Origin: Deinococcus alpinitundrae
Lineage (GTDB): Bacteria; Deinococcota; Deinococci; Deinococcales; Deinococcaceae
Direction of reading: 5' to 3'
Assembly (NCBI RefSeq): GCF_009982895.1
Contig: NZ_WXZL01000002.1
Coordinates: 62,001 to 126,000, forward strand
DNA: 64,000 nt
Part shown: positions 1 through 10,941 of the stretch, one piece after another
Layout: each line of letters begins with the position of its first letter
How positions within the stretch are numbered: the stretch's first letter is position 1
Translations under genes and position numbers: made by a program
The notes under the pieces: model-generated
Told to the model about the DNA's origin: nothing
The model's database searches: none
Seen by the model: the letters and a program-made list of their open reading frames with translations, nothing else

Positions 1-137
1 CCGCTGCGGGATGGCGATCGGCAGCACGAAGCCGCCCTGGTAATCGGTATGCTCACCCAGCAGATTGACCCGCCCCGGCGCAGAGGCCACCACTTCCGGC
101 TCGCTGCCGAACACCGAGGCGTAAGTTTCGGGCGCTC

Positions 138-141
<4 letters not shown>
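1..141 (-). CDS. galK: Galactokinase, N-terminal part (cut by window edge)
   Basis: Only the first 47 codons are present. They contain the GHMP-kinase galactokinase signature [14 protein letters not shown] followed by [12 protein letters not shown], which binds galactose and begins the ATP site. The enzyme phosphorylates galactose to galactose-1-phosphate, the first step of the Leloir pathway. I place the start at a GTG at 141, which overlaps the TGA of galT (GTGA), so the two genes are translationally coupled. It is the last visible gene of the galactoside operon and continues past position 1. Confidence 0.9.
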
Positions 142-1271
<1,130 letters not shown>

Positions 1272-1299
1272 GGGTACCTTTTGAGTGTACACGCCTGAA

Positions 1300-3279
1300 T
1301 CACTGGTTCAGCACCTGAAAGCTGACCGGCGCGAGCGTTTGCCCCTGCCATTTGACGGCCTGCGGATTCCAGTTTTGCAGCAGGGTGCGCCCGGCGCGGC
1401 GGCTGAGGCGCACGCCTTCCGGCAGCGAGTCCACCTGAATCCCGGCATTCATCAGCAGTTCGCTCAGCACCGTGCCGATCAGTTCCTGCTGGTGAGCGCC
1501 GATGACCGTCACGTTGCCTCTGCGGATTACCGCCGCCTGGCCGTCCTGCGGGCCGCCCACATAGGAGGCGACGGCCTTCGCGCCTTCCAGCCGGTAACTC
1601 TCGGCCCAGCCGGTGGCCGCGAAGGTGCTCTCACCGTACCTGACGTTCTGGATCAGGCCGGGGCGCAGCGAGTCGTATTGCAGCAGCTTCGCGCCGATCA
1701 ACTCGCTCAGGGGGCCGAACTGCCCCTCGGCCCAGGTCTCGCCGCCAGGCGTGCGAAAGGCGGTCCGCGGGCCGAAGACCAGCTTGGTACCGCCCTCCGA
1801 GAGCGCCGCGAACTTCTGCGCCCAGGCCTTCGTCACCAGCGTCAACGCGGGGGCGACCACCACCGCGTAGCCGCTCAGGTCGGCGTCGGGGTGCAGGATG
1901 TCCACGTCCAGCCCCAGTGAGCGCAGGGCCATGTAGTACGTCACCGTCTGCGTCCAGTAGCTCATCGAGGAGCTGTGCTTCTGGGCGTCGTAGATCCACA
2001 AGCTCTCGTAATCGTGTAGCAGGGCGACGCTGGCCCTGACCTCCCCGAGCGGAAACAGCGCCAGATTGAGCGCCTCCACCTCGGCGTGACCCCGGTCCGG
2101 CGTCTCGTCGTGGCGCAGCAGGCCCGAGTGCATGACCTCCTGGGCCATGGTCGCCGCCCGCCAGCGGAAATAGCTCACCACGTCGATGCCGTGCGCCCAG
2201 GCCTGCGCAGTCCAGAGTTGCACCGCGCCGCGTGCTGGCAGCGGATTGAAGGGTGCCCAGTTGACCTGCCCGCACTGCTGCTCCATGACCCAGGGGCCGC
2301 TGGGCGTGCCTTCACCCTGCCGCCCCAGACTGCCCTGACCCCTCAGCAGCCCCCGGTAGAGGTCGTGGTTGAAGCCGATCAGGTCCGGGTGGCCGGTGCG
2401 GGCGAAGTGGGTTTTCACGTCGTCTCCCTGACCGCTGGGCGCGAAGAATTCCAGCATGCCGGTGGGGTAGTTGTCCCATGAGACGAAGTCCAGGCCTTTG
2501 GCCACCTCGTAATGGTCGAAACTGCTCTCGAAGATCATGAAATTGTGGGTGATGAAGCGCCCCGGCGACAGCTCGCGCAGAATGGCGACCTGTTCGGCCT
2601 GAAACGAGGCGATCAGCGACGAGCAGAAACGGTAGTAGTCCAGCACGTGCGACGGATTCGGCTCGATGACCGTCAGGATGGGCGGCTTGACCTGCGCCCA
2701 GTCGGTGTACTCCATGCTCCAGAAGACGTTGCCCCAGGCCAGATTGAGCGCGTCCAGCGTGCCGTATCGGCTCTCCAGCCAGCCGGGAAAGGCCGCTGCA
2801 CTGGCCCCGCCATAACTGCGCCCCGTATCGCCCTGGGCCCACTCGTTGTCGGTCTGCCAGCCGACCACCGCCGCGTGCTGGCCGTAGCGCTCGGCCATCG
2901 CCCGCGTGATGCGCTGGGAATGCTCGCGGTAAATCGGCGAGGCGAAATCGTAATGCCGCCGCGATCCGAACTCGCGCACCCGGCCCTGATCGTCGTAGGG
3001 CAGGATTTCGGGATGGGCGCGAATCAGCCAGGCGGGCGGCGTGGGGGTGGGCGTACACAGCACCACCTTCATGCCGCCCGCCGCGTAGGCGTCAACCGCT
3101 TCGTCCAGCCACGCCCACTCGAATTCGCCGGGGCGCGGCTCCATCCGGCTCCAGGCGAACTCGGCCAGCCGCACATAGGTCAGGCCCAGTTCGCGCTGCT
3201 GCTTGGCATATACGGCGGGGCGGTCTGACGGAACGTGCTCGGGGTAATCGCAGGTGGCCAGCTGAAGATAATCGGTCAT
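1300..3279 (-). CDS. GH42 beta-galactosidase
   Basis: The 659-aa protein has the GH42 TIM barrel, a trimerisation-like domain and a C-terminal beta domain, and is of normal family length. The acid/base Glu is in GWQTDNEW (E146) and the likely nucleophile is in WVMEQQCG (E333). There is no signal peptide, so it cleaves imported beta-galactosides in the cytoplasm and releases galactose for GalK/GalT/GalE. The ATG is preceded by AAGGA. Gene order SBP-permease-permease-GH42 resembles the ganSPQA galactan/galactooligosaccharide loci of Bacillus, so short galactans are a plausible substrate besides lactose; this is inference. Confidence 0.93.
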   Translation of the reverse strand: MTDYLQLATCDYPEHVPSDRPAVYAKQQRELGLTYVRLAEFAWSRMEPRPGEFEWAWLDEAVDAYAAGGMKVVLCTPTPTPPAWLIRAHPEILPYDDQGRVREFGSRRHYDFASPIYREHSQRITRAMAERYGQHAAVVGWQTDNEWAQGDTGRSYGGASAAAFPGWLESRYGTLDALNLAWGNVFWSMEYTDWAQVKPPILTVIEPNPSHVLDYYRFCSSLIASFQAEQVAILRELSPGRFITHNFMIFESSFDHYEVAKGLDFVSWDNYPTGMLEFFAPSGQGDDVKTHFARTGHPDLIGFNHDLYRGLLRGQGSLGRQGEGTPSGPWVMEQQCGQVNWAPFNPLPARGAVQLWTAQAWAHGIDVVSYFRWRAATMAQEVMHSGLLRHDETPDRGHAEVEALNLALFPLGEVRASVALLHDYESLWIYDAQKHSSSMSYWTQTVTYYMALRSLGLDVDILHPDADLSGYAVVVAPALTLVTKAWAQKFAALSEGGTKLVFGPRTAFRTPGGETWAEGQFGPLSELIGAKLLQYDSLRPGLIQNVRYGESTFAATGWAESYRLEGAKAVASYVGGPQDGQAAVIRRGNVTVIGAHQQELIGTVLSELLMNAGIQVDSLPEGVRLSRRAGRTLLQNWNPQAVKWQGQTLAPVSFQVLNQ

Positions 3280-3402
3280 GAAGTCCTTGTGGGGTGGAGG
3301 CTGGAGGATGCAGAGGCATGAGAGAAGCGCCAGTGGTTGCCCCTCCTCCCTTCCCGAAGAGGGGAGTGAAGAGGAAGGGCCGGGAAGGAGCGCGAAACGG
3401 TT

Positions 3403-4311
3403 TTAGCCCTTGACTGCTCCGCTGGCCAGCCCACCCTGCCAGTAGCGGCCCAGGCTCAGGAAGGCGATGATCAGCGGCAGGATGCTGATGAGTGCGCCCA
3501 GCACGATCACCGTGTAGATCGGGTCCTGGCCGCTGCTGACACTGGTCTGGTTCCAGACCGACAGACCCAGCGTCAGCGGAAAGAGGGTGTCTTTGTTGAC
3601 CACGACCAGCGGCAAGAAAAAGTTGTTCCAAGCGCCGACAAACGAGAACAGTGCCACCGTGACCAGGCCACCGCTGACCAGCGGCAACCCGAGTTGCCAG
3701 AAAATTTTGCTCTCCGACGCGCCGTCCACGCGGGCGGCGTCCATCAGCTCCGTCGGGAAACCGGCGTCCCAGAACAGGCGCATCAAGTACAGGCCGAACG
3801 GGTTGACCAGTCCTGGTAGGATGACGGCCCAATAGGTGTTGATCAGGCCGATGTTTTGCATCAGCAGGAAAATGGGCAGCGCCAGCGCCGTGCTCGGCAC
3901 CATGATGGTGGCCAGGATCGCGTTGAACAGGGAATCGCGGCCCCGAAAGTTGAACTTGGAAAAAGCGTAACCACCCATCGCCGCAAAGAGCATACTGCCC
4001 ACCGCAGAGGCTCCGGCGTAGATGATGGAATTGATCAGCCAGCGGACAAAAATACCGTCGTCGCGGGTAAACAGCGTCCGGAGATTGTCGACGAAATGGC
4101 TGGGCGAGGAAAACCACAGCCCGAAAGTGGAATACAGCTGGCTGTTGTCTTTGGTCATGGTGGTGATGACCCACCACAGCGGCAGCAGGCTGTAGACGCA
4201 AAACAGCAGCAGCAAAGCGAATTGCAGCAGCGAAAAGCCCTCACGGCGGGGCTTTTGCCGGGTCGGCGCGGTGCTGATTTTGGCTTCCTGAAATCCTTGC
4301 GTAGCGGTCAT
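3403..4311 (-). CDS. Carbohydrate ABC transporter permease (MalG-type)
   Basis: This 302-aa inner-membrane protein has about six transmembrane segments and the binding-protein-dependent permease (EAA) loop, seen as [22 protein letters not shown], which contacts the ATPase. It is the MalG-type half of a CUT1 importer. Its ATG overlaps the stop of the upstream MalF-type gene (ATGA), and GGAGA precedes it. The 123-bp gap to the GH42 gene holds only a C/T- and G/A-rich stretch with weak pairing. Confidence 0.92.
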   Translation of the reverse strand: MTATQGFQEAKISTAPTRQKPRREGFSLLQFALLLLFCVYSLLPLWWVITTMTKDNSQLYSTFGLWFSSPSHFVDNLRTLFTRDDGIFVRWLINSIIYAGASAVGSMLFAAMGGYAFSKFNFRGRDSLFNAILATIMVPSTALALPIFLLMQNIGLINTYWAVILPGLVNPFGLYLMRLFWDAGFPTELMDAARVDGASESKIFWQLGLPLVSGGLVTVALFSFVGAWNNFFLPLVVVNKDTLFPLTLGLSVWNQTSVSSGQDPIYTVIVLGALISILPLIIAFLSLGRYWQGGLASGAVKG

Positions 4312-5165
4312 GCTTCTCCCCGGACGTTTCTCAGGAAAAAGCCGCTGAGAATAAAGGTAAACAGCGCCATCACGATGGCTAGCGCCGCACCGTAGCCAAA
4401 GTTGCCGTCACGGGCCACCGCCAGATAAAGGTAGGTATTGGGCGTGATGTTGTCGGGCACGTACCCGAGAGGCCGCAACACGAACGGCTCGGAGAAGATC
4501 TGCATGGTGCCGATCACCGAGAAGATGCCCGTGAGGGTCAGCGCCGGGCGCAGCAGCGGCAACTTCACATAGCGGGTCACGTTCCAGTTGCTCGCGCCGT
4601 CGATGCGGGCGGCCTCGTAGATGTCCGGCGGCACGTTTTGCAGCGCGGCGTAGAGGGTGATCATGTTGTAGCCGGTCCAGGTCCAGGTGACGATATTGCC
4701 GATACTGAAAAGCAAAATCCCACTGCTGAGAAAATCGGTTTTGAGGCCGGTGATCTGATTTAAGGGCGAGAGGTTCTTGGAATAGAGGTAGCCCCACAAC
4801 AGGCCTGCAATCACGCCCGGCACGGTGTAGGGCAGGTAAAAGGCGGTGCGGAAAAAGCGCTGCGCGAAGCCGTTTTTCACGCTGTCGAGAATCAGCGCCA
4901 GGGTGGTGGCGACCAGGAGCATCAGCGGGACCTGAATCACCAGAAACAGCAGGATGTTGAGCAGCGAGTGCAGAAAATCGGAGTCCTGAAAGGCCCGCAC
5001 ATAGTTGGTCAGCCCGCCGAAGACGTTCTTGGCCGGGCCGAACCCGCTGCGCTTCTTGATAAAGAGGCTCAGGTACAGGGCGTAACCCACCGGGGTGATG
5101 AAAAAGGCCGTGAACGCCAGCAGAAAGGGGGTCAGAAAAAACCAGGGCGTCGCTCGATTGCGCAT
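4308..5165 (-). CDS. Carbohydrate ABC transporter permease (MalF-type)
   Basis: The 285-aa product is the MalF-type half of the CUT1 permease, with about six transmembrane helices and the EAA loop ([24 protein letters not shown]). I chose the ATG at 5165 because a very strong AAAGGAGGTG ribosome site lies just upstream; an in-frame codon at 5306 would add an unlikely hydrophilic extension. It forms the membrane channel with the next gene and takes substrate from the SBP encoded upstream. No ATPase gene is in the cluster. Confidence 0.92.
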   Translation of the reverse strand: MRNRATPWFFLTPFLLAFTAFFITPVGYALYLSLFIKKRSGFGPAKNVFGGLTNYVRAFQDSDFLHSLLNILLFLVIQVPLMLLVATTLALILDSVKNGFAQRFFRTAFYLPYTVPGVIAGLLWGYLYSKNLSPLNQITGLKTDFLSSGILLFSIGNIVTWTWTGYNMITLYAALQNVPPDIYEAARIDGASNWNVTRYVKLPLLRPALTLTGIFSVIGTMQIFSEPFVLRPLGYVPDNITPNTYLYLAVARDGNFGYGAALAIVMALFTFILSGFFLRNVRGEA

Positions 5166-5240
5166 CAATGCACCTCCTTTTATCGGCGCTGCAAATGAAA
5201 CGGGAGGGATGCAACGTTCGCGCCCCTCCTGCTTTCGGCT

Positions 5241-5273
5241 CCTGACGAACCGCGCGCTGGTCGATTCGTCAGG
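5241..5273 (-). promoter_or_regulatory. Intercistronic stem-loop between SBP and permease genes
   Basis: Perfect 9-bp inverted repeat CCTGACGAA / TTCGTCAGG with a 15-nt loop, between the SBP stop (5352) and the permease start (5165). There is no T-run after it on the minus strand, so it looks like an mRNA-stabilising or partly attenuating hairpin. Such elements are known between binding-protein and permease genes, where they let the SBP be made in excess. Confidence 0.6.
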
Positions 5274-5351
5274 CTGCTGTGTCGTGGAGTTGTGTGCTTG
5301 CTTCACTTCCGGCGGCGCTGGCGGTGGTGATCTGCCAGCAGCCGGGCGACC

Positions 5352-6677
5352 TTATTTGACCGTGAAACCGTTTTGCTTGGCGTAGGCCAGCGACTCGGCC
5401 TGCCAGGCGTCGAGTGCCTGATTCGGGGTGAACTGGCCCTTGAGCATCTTGTCGATCTGCTTGCTGAAGTTGTCGTTCACGAACGGGAACCAGGGTGCCC
5501 ACTGGAAGTTCACGTTCACGCCACGCGAAGCCTGGGCGTAGACCGAGCTGATGTTCTGGCCGCCGAAGAACTTGCTGGGGTTCTTGCTGGTCACGGCCAG
5601 CGCAGGCAGGGCCAGACCGGCGTCGGAAGCCGGGAAGAGGCCGCCGTTGTTCCAGTCGGCGGTGACGGCCGAGGAGGAGAGGTTGAGCCACAGGGCGAAC
5701 AGGGTGGCCGCCTCGGGGTTCTTGCTCTGGGTGGTCACAACGTTGCTGCTGCCACCCCAGTTGCCGCTCTTGACGCTGCTGCCCGCCGTCCACTGCGGCA
5801 GCGGAGCCGCACGCCACATGCCCGCCGACTTGGTGCCGAGGCTGCCCGCGTAGCCGCCGGGTCCCCAGGCCGCTTCCATGTTGGTGGCAAGCTTGCCCGC
5901 GCCTGCCGCGTTCCAGTAATCGGCGCTGAAGCCTGCCAGCGTGCCGACCTGGCCCTTCTTGATCAGATCGTTCCAGTAATTGAGCACCTTCTTGGCGCTG
6001 GCGTTGTTGAGGGTCTGCGTCCAGCCGTCGCCCTGACGCTGAAAGAACTGCCCGCCGTCGGCCCAGGCCAGCGCCATGAACCAGGGCGCGAAGGTGGAGT
6101 AGAAGTTGCCGAACTTGACGCTCCCGCCGCTCTTGGTCTTGACGGTGGCCGCCGCCTTGGCATAGTCGGCCCAGGTCTTGGGCACGGCGATGTTGTACTT
6201 CTTGAGCAGATCGTCGCGGTAGACCATGGCAAACGGGCCGGTGTCCTGCGGAATGGCGTAGACCGCCTGCCCGTCGGGGCTGACCTGCCCCCAGGTCCAG
6301 GGCACGAAGTACTTCTTGTAGTCGCCCGCGCCGTACTTGCTCAAATCGGCCAGCCCGCCGGTATCAGCAAAGGCAGGCAGGAAGCCGTACTCGACTTGCG
6401 CCACGTCGGGCGCGCCGCTTCCGGCCTTAATGGCGGTTTGGAGCTTGGTGTAGGTGGCCGGGCCGCCGCCGAGGTTGAGGATCTTGATCTTGATGTTGGG
6501 GTACTGCTTGGTGAAGGCGGCGACTGTCTTGTCGAGGCCCGGGACCCAGGACCAGACTTCGAGTGTCACCGGGCCGCTGGGGGCCTTGGGAAACGCGGGG
6601 TCGGCGGCGTGAGCGGTGCTGGCGGCCAGGGCCAGCGAAAGCAGCAGGGCAGCGGATTTGAGCGCAGTTTTCTTCAT
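5352..6677 (-). CDS. Sugar ABC transporter substrate-binding protein (MalE-type)
   Basis: The 441-aa protein begins with a Sec signal peptide ending near STAHAA without a lipobox, followed by a type-1 solute-binding fold ([18 protein letters not shown], then [23 protein letters not shown]). It captures an oligosaccharide, probably a beta-galactoside given the GH42 and Leloir genes in the operon, and delivers it to the two permeases downstream. AGGAGGA precedes the ATG. Transcription probably starts about 240 nt upstream, at the promoter at 6923-6951. Confidence 0.92.
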   Translation of the reverse strand: MKKTALKSAALLLSLALAASTAHAADPAFPKAPSGPVTLEVWSWVPGLDKTVAAFTKQYPNIKIKILNLGGGPATYTKLQTAIKAGSGAPDVAQVEYGFLPAFADTGGLADLSKYGAGDYKKYFVPWTWGQVSPDGQAVYAIPQDTGPFAMVYRDDLLKKYNIAVPKTWADYAKAAATVKTKSGGSVKFGNFYSTFAPWFMALAWADGGQFFQRQGDGWTQTLNNASAKKVLNYWNDLIKKGQVGTLAGFSADYWNAAGAGKLATNMEAAWGPGGYAGSLGTKSAGMWRAAPLPQWTAGSSVKSGNWGGSSNVVTTQSKNPEAATLFALWLNLSSSAVTADWNNGGLFPASDAGLALPALAVTSKNPSKFFGGQNISSVYAQASRGVNVNFQWAPWFPFVNDNFSKQIDKMLKGQFTPNQALDAWQAESLAYAKQNGFTVK

Positions 6678-6814
6678 GGGTCCTCCTGGGGACGTAGGAA
6701 CTTCGGAGTAGGCAGAGCAGAAACGACGCAGCGTCCCTTTCCCACTTCTGTTTAGAGGGAGCTGGTTCGAGAGGAGAGGGCTTCAAAGAGGAGTAGACCT
6801 TCTCGAAAACACGG

Positions 6815-6847
6815 CTTGTTCAAAAAGTACTTGTCTCAAAAAGTGCT
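6815..6847. repeat. Imperfect tandem repeat in the galactoside operon leader
   Basis: Two adjacent units read CTTGTTCAAAAAGTA and CTTGTCTCAAAAAGTGCT on the plus strand, differing by one inserted base and one change over about 16 nt. They fall in the predicted untranslated leader of the SBP mRNA. Function unknown. The rest of the 6678-7017 gap holds the promoter and operator listed separately. Confidence 0.5.
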
Positions 6848-6922
6848 CAGAAAACCGCCGCCCACCAAGCCGCATAAGGTGCCTGGCCAGTGACGCTTTG
6901 AATGTCGGTTATCTAGGTCATC

Positions 6923-6951
6923 AATCTAAGTTGGATGCCGAGATTTGTCAA
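6923..6951 (-). promoter_or_regulatory. Sigma-70-type promoter of the galactoside operon
   Basis: On the minus strand a consensus -35 TTGACA (6946-6951) is followed after exactly 17 bp by TAGATT (6923-6928). The start would be near 6916, giving a leader of about 240 nt before the SBP ATG at 6677. The candidate operator abuts the upstream edge of the -35 box. Confidence 0.75.
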
Positions 6952-6967
6952 CAGCAACCGGTTGCTG
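6952..6967. promoter_or_regulatory. Probable LacI-family operator
   Basis: Perfect 16-bp palindrome CAGCAACCGGTTGCTG with the central CpG typical of LacI/GalR-family sites. It touches the -35 box of the galactoside operon promoter and lies about 50 bp beyond the stop of the LacI-family gene, so that regulator is the obvious ligand. Confidence 0.75.
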
Positions 6968-7017
6968 AGAAGGAAAATTGTATCCAGCTCACCACTCTGA
7001 TCAGCCGTAGAAGCGGC

Positions 7018-8058
7018 TCAGGAGGAGGCCGACCTGCCGCTCGACGCGCGCACGACCAGACTCGGGTCGAGCACCTGCTGCACCTGTTCGCCGTCAATGC
7101 TACGAATTGCCGCGTCGACGATCAGGTTCGCCAGTGCTTCGTAGCGGTGGCTCACGGTGGTCAACGCCGGGTAGAACGTCGAGGCCAGCGGTGTGTCGTC
7201 AAATCCAACCACCGAGAGGTCGCGCGGAATACTCAGCCCCGCACCCACCGCGACGTGGGCCGCACCCACCGCCACCGGATCGTTGATGCCGATAATGGCG
7301 CTGGGCCACTCATGGCGCGGCAGGTTCAGCACAGTCCGCATCGCGTCAGCACCGGCCTGAAGGGTGTAGATGCCGTCAAGGGTCAGGCCTGGCGGCGCAC
7401 CGGCGGCGGCGAGTTCCTGCGCGAAGGCCTCGCGCTTCTGAATGGTGGCCCGCACATGAGGCACGCCGCCCAGGAAGGCGATGCGGCGGTGGCCCAGTGC
7501 GAGCAGGTGCCGGACACTGGCGCGAACGCCCTCGACCTCATCGACCTGCACGGTGGACAGCTCCAGGCCGTCGAGGTGACCGTTGACCAGCACCAGTGGG
7601 GTGCGCCGCTGGATACGCTTGGTGTCGGCCAGCAACTCGGCGGTGGGGCGGACCTCGTTGATGCGCCCGCCGGTCAGAATGATGGCGTCCACCTGCCGCT
7701 CCGACATGATTCTCAAGTTCCGCGCTTCGAGTTTGAGTTCGTCGAGGGTGTTGCCCAGCAGCAGGGTGTAGCCGTCTTCCAGCGCCCGGCGCTCGACAGC
7801 CATGAACAGCGTGGCGTAAAACGGATTGGAGATGTCCGGCAGGATGCAGCCGAGCATGCGACTTTGCTGAAAATAGAGTCCGCGTGCCAGCTGGTTCGGC
7901 TGAAATCCGGTGGTGGTGATTGCCTGGCGCACCCGCTCGGTCATCAGCGGATCGACTTTCTTGCCGTTGACCACCCTGGACACTGTGGACGCTGAGACGC
8001 CCGCCAACTGAGCGACGTCGTAGATGGTCACGGCCTTTTCCCGCTTGCTCACCCGCAC
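7018..8058 (-). CDS. LacI-family transcriptional regulator
   Basis: The 346-aa protein has an N-terminal LacI helix-turn-helix (VTIYDVAQLAGVSASTVSRV) with hinge, then a periplasmic-binding-like effector domain (MLGCILPDISNPFYATLFMAVE). It most likely represses the SBP-permease-GH42-galT-galK operon through the palindrome at 6952-6967 and releases on binding a galactoside or galactose. The GTG at 8058 is taken as start because AAGG lies seven bases upstream; a GTG at 8052 is also possible. It is divergent from galE with 186 bp between them, where I see no second copy of the palindrome. Confidence 0.93.
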   Translation of the reverse strand: MRVSKREKAVTIYDVAQLAGVSASTVSRVVNGKKVDPLMTERVRQAITTTGFQPNQLARGLYFQQSRMLGCILPDISNPFYATLFMAVERRALEDGYTLLLGNTLDELKLEARNLRIMSERQVDAIILTGGRINEVRPTAELLADTKRIQRRTPLVLVNGHLDGLELSTVQVDEVEGVRASVRHLLALGHRRIAFLGGVPHVRATIQKREAFAQELAAAGAPPGLTLDGIYTLQAGADAMRTVLNLPRHEWPSAIIGINDPVAVGAAHVAVGAGLSIPRDLSVVGFDDTPLASTFYPALTTVSHRYEALANLIVDAAIRSIDGEQVQQVLDPSLVVRASSGRSASS

Positions 8059-8244
8059 CGCCGGGCCTTACAGGACGTAGCGAACACATACATGGGCCGC
8101 ACGCTAGCGTATTGGGCACGGTGACGCAGGACCGCGCCGCCGGGGCCGGCCCGGCAGATGGTAAAATCTCGGGCCGAGCAGTCAAGAATAACGCCGAGGA
8201 GCTGGGTGGACGTCCGTTCCGCGCAAACGCAAACAAGGAGAAGG

Positions 8245-9237
8245 ATGCAGCTGATGGTGGTGGGAGGCGCGGGCTATATCGGCTCGCATACGGTGCGGCA
8301 ACTACGGGCCGCCGGACACACGGTGACGGTGCTGGACAATCTGTCGAGCGGCCACAGAGAAGCCCTGCCGGAAGGCGTGGAACTGATCGTGGCCGATCTG
8401 CTCGACCCGGCAGCCCTCAAGGCGGCGCTGCTGAGCGCCAGGCCCGACGCGGTCATTCACTTCGCGGCGCTGATCGAGGTGGGTGAGAGCATGCGCTCGC
8501 CGGGCCGCTACTACCAGAACAACGTCACCGGCAGCCTGAATCTGTTTCAGGCCATCGTGGAGACGCGCAAGATTCCGGTGGTGTTCAGCTCGACGGCCGC
8601 CGTCTACGGTGACGCCGAGAGCGTGCCGATTCCCGAGGACGCCCCCAAGCGCCCAACCAGCACCTACGGCCACAGCAAATGGATGGTCGAGCAGATTCTG
8701 CACGATTTCGGGGTGGCCCACGGTCTGCCTTACACCGTGCTGCGCTACTTCAACGTCTGCGGCGCCGCGCCCGACCACACCATCGGCGAGGACCACCCCA
8801 ACAAGACCCACCTGATCGAGCTGGCGCTGCTCACCGCGCTCGGCCAGCGCGAAAAGATGTTCGTGCACGGCACCGACTACCCCACCCCTGACGGCACCTG
8901 CGTGCGCGACTACGTGCATGTCCTCGATCTGGCCGACGCGCATGTGCTGGCGATTGAAGCGCTCGTGGGCGGCGGCGCGAGCGGGCAAGCCTACAACGTG
9001 GGCCTGGGCCACGGCTTCTCGGTGCGGCAGGTGCTCGACGCGGTGGACGCGGTGGTGGGCAAGCCGCTGATACGTGAGGAAGGGCCGCGCCGCCCAGGGG
9101 ATCCGCCCTCGCTGGTGGCTGATCCGACAAGAATTAATACCGAGTTGGGCTTCGACCCCAAGTTCACTGACCTTGAGGGCATCGTCAAGACCGCCTGGGA
9201 TTGGCACCGTACCCACCCGCACGGCTTCGAAAGCTGA
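8245..9237 (+). CDS. galE: UDP-glucose 4-epimerase
   Basis: The 330-aa product interconverts UDP-galactose and UDP-glucose with bound NAD, closing the Leloir pathway started by the GalK and GalT genes here. It is an extended SDR: the GxxGxxG loop is VGGAGYIGSH near the N-terminus, the catalytic Ser/Thr lie in FSSTAAVYG, and Y141/K145 form YGHSK. Length is normal for GalE. AAGGAGAAGG stands directly before the ATG, which rules out the longer in-frame upstream extension. It is transcribed away from the rest of the locus and so may be expressed separately for cell-envelope sugar supply. Confidence 0.96.
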   Translation: MQLMVVGGAGYIGSHTVRQLRAAGHTVTVLDNLSSGHREALPEGVELIVADLLDPAALKAALLSARPDAVIHFAALIEVGESMRSPGRYYQNNVTGSLNLFQAIVETRKIPVVFSSTAAVYGDAESVPIPEDAPKRPTSTYGHSKWMVEQILHDFGVAHGLPYTVLRYFNVCGAAPDHTIGEDHPNKTHLIELALLTALGQREKMFVHGTDYPTPDGTCVRDYVHVLDLADAHVLAIEALVGGGASGQAYNVGLGHGFSVRQVLDAVDAVVGKPLIREEGPRRPGDPPSLVADPTRINTELGFDPKFTDLEGIVKTAWDWHRTHPHGFES

Positions 9238-9602
9238 GCGAGCATCCAAAAAACCAGCCGCTGGGAATGGCCCTGTGAGGAGTCGCCCGGCGGCGTTATG
9301 ATCTCGGCATCTATGTCAGCTCACGGCAGCGTTACGGTCCGTGCGGCGCACTTTCCGCCTTCGCCGCGCCTACCCTGGCCGCCAGCCGCCCCACGCTCAG
9401 GCCCTACACGATGATCGAGAAAACCATATCAAACCACTAGATACAGCTGACCTAAACGAAAAGAAGGAGCATACTTTTGAGCAGTCTCCTCCAATTCGGC
9501 GTATGACCGCCAGTGCCGATCCGGCCCATTTTCTGCCGTCAGCATACCGGAAAAAACCCGGCCCACGTTCCCCCGAGTGCCACCCCGCCGCTTTGCGGGA
9601 CC
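9238..9602. other. 365-bp gap between galE and a convergent regulator gene
   Basis: No convincing gene. A TATGAT box (9297-9302) precedes a possible 33-codon reading frame from the ATG at 9313 (MSAHGSVTVRAAH...), and an AAGAAGGAG ribosome-like site near 9461 precedes only a nine-codon frame. The GGAG of that site can pair with CTCC downstream. These may be remnants or a small regulatory leader; I see no terminator with a T-run for galE. Confidence 0.4.
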
Positions 9603-10565
9603 CTATTTGATGATGTAGGGCCGCTCGCCTTCCCGGAACTCGTACCACAGCCGCATCACGATGTCCTGCTCGATGTTGCCGAACTTGCGGCCGTACAGGT
9701 TGACGCCACCCTGGTACCGGGCGTCGCTCTTGACGCCCACCTTCATTTGAATCTGTGGCTGCCCGGTGAGGTTGAGCGCCGAAATGGGCAGGCTGCTGAC
9801 CTGTTTACCGTCGATGAAGCTGCCTTCGCGGTTGATCTTGAAGCGCTTGAGGACCCCGAACTGGCTGTGGTTGATCGGCCACCACAGCGGCGTGAGTTTG
9901 CCCCGGCTGCCGCCGAAATCTGCCGGACTGGTCCAGGTTCCGATTTCGGTGTTGTTGAGCCAGACCGTGATATCCGAGGGCCAGTCGAGATCGTGTTCCG
10001 GCGCTTCGGAGCACAGCTCAAACGAGACTTCGAGTTCCGACGCCTCGGCTCCGTGCGGCAAGTTGTTGGGAAAATCGTAGCCGAGCGTGCCGTGCCGAAA
10101 CCAGATGATCTGGGCAAATACGTGTTCGGGTTCGTAGAACGATCTGGGGTCATCCACCAGCCCGATCAGCTTGGCCTCGGTGGCCAGCCCGCAAGTCGGC
10201 ACCACGTCCGAGTGGCGGTAATTGCCAATCGGCATCGAGATCTCCACGACGTTCGGCTGGGCGCTGACGGCTGCGCCGGGCAACTGGATCAGGATCTCCT
10301 CATAGCGTTTGCTGATCAGCTTTTGCCGTCCGCGCGTGCCGGGCATGTACTGCACATCGAGCAGTCCGGCGGCCTCCAGCAGCTTGAGATTGAAATTGAC
10401 CGTCGAGTGGGGCAGTTGCATGGCCGCCGTCAATTCGCTGACGTTCATCGGGCTGTGCGAGAGCAGACTCAGCATCGACATTCGCGTTTCGCTGTCCACC
10501 GCGCGAATGACAACCAACGCGCGCTCTCCCTCCGCGATCAGGGTTCTACTTCCTGCAATCGGCAT
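9603..10565 (-). CDS. Winged-helix (ArsR-like) regulator with large C-terminal domain
   Basis: The 320-aa protein starts with a winged-helix domain of ArsR type (VRAVDSETRMSMLSLLS ... NVSELTAAMQLPHSTVNFNLKLLEAAGLL, residues ~20-75) and continues with about 230 residues rich in Trp and beta-strand-like sequence. That part looks like an effector-binding or carbohydrate-binding beta-sandwich rather than the dimer helix of small ArsR repressors. It has no metal-binding Cys pair. It is divergent from the YtfQ-type importer, so control of that operon by a sugar is a reasonable inference. GAGGAG lies before the ATG, and TTGCAT-17-TAGATT lies upstream. Confidence 0.8.
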   Translation of the reverse strand: MPIAGSRTLIAEGERALVVIRAVDSETRMSMLSLLSHSPMNVSELTAAMQLPHSTVNFNLKLLEAAGLLDVQYMPGTRGRQKLISKRYEEILIQLPGAAVSAQPNVVEISMPIGNYRHSDVVPTCGLATEAKLIGLVDDPRSFYEPEHVFAQIIWFRHGTLGYDFPNNLPHGAEASELEVSFELCSEAPEHDLDWPSDITVWLNNTEIGTWTSPADFGGSRGKLTPLWWPINHSQFGVLKRFKINREGSFIDGKQVSSLPISALNLTGQPQIQMKVGVKSDARYQGGVNLYGRKFGNIEQDIVMRLWYEFREGERPYIIK

Positions 10566-10617
10566 GCTGAGTGCTCCTCGGGCCTTGGTTGCTGACCCCC
10601 TGTTGGCATTGGCACCA

Positions 10618-10646
10618 AATCTACAAGTTTAGTGGTGGTAATGCAA
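10618..10646 (-). promoter_or_regulatory. Promoter of the ArsR-like regulator gene
   Basis: On the minus strand TTGCAT (10641-10646) and TAGATT (10618-10623) are separated by 17 bp. The -10 box is identical to that of the galactoside operon promoter. The leader would be about 45 nt and includes the GAGGAG ribosome site. Confidence 0.6.
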
Positions 10647-10790
10647 GGCGTCCTCGGAACAAGCCATCTCGCCAACTCTGAAGGCCCCTGAAGCCGCTGT
10701 CAAGCCGCTGGAGTCGGCGGTTCCCGGCTGCGCTGCACACCCGCTGCCCACCTCGTATCAGTGCCGTGGTAATATTTCAGTCAAGAAAAA

Positions 10791-10819
10791 TTGACATTTA
10801 AGGGCCGATTTGGTAGCTT
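10791..10819 (+). promoter_or_regulatory. Promoter of the YtfQRT-type operon
   Basis: Consensus TTGACA (10791-10796), a 17-bp spacer and TAGCTT (10814-10819), preceded by an A/T-rich stretch that could act as an UP element. The predicted leader before the SBP ATG at 10942 is about 115 nt. Apart from this and the regulator promoter at 10618-10646, I see nothing else in the 10566-10941 gap. Confidence 0.65.
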
Positions 10820-10941
10820 TGCCTCGCTCAGCAACAACCCATTCAAAACCATCTCTGTTGCGGCAGAACTGCGGCGTTGTCCCGGCGATCTCTGGAGCTT
10901 TTCGGCTCCGCGCCGTGACCCCACCGCCCACGGGAGACTCC

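Noticed and set aside
3290..3402. C/T and G/A-rich stretch between permease and GH42 genes as a terminator or repeat element
   Set aside because: Only 5-bp imperfect pairing with a large loop and no T-run; no second copy seen in the window.
6898..7995. Plus-strand frame over the LacI gene that would include the operator
   Set aside because: The LacI product is unmistakable on the minus strand; the plus frame has no ribosome site and no recognisable domain.
8059..8244. Second LacI operator between lacI and galE
   Set aside because: No match to the 16-bp palindrome or its half-sites in this 186-bp region; only a weak TAAAAT box without a convincing -35.
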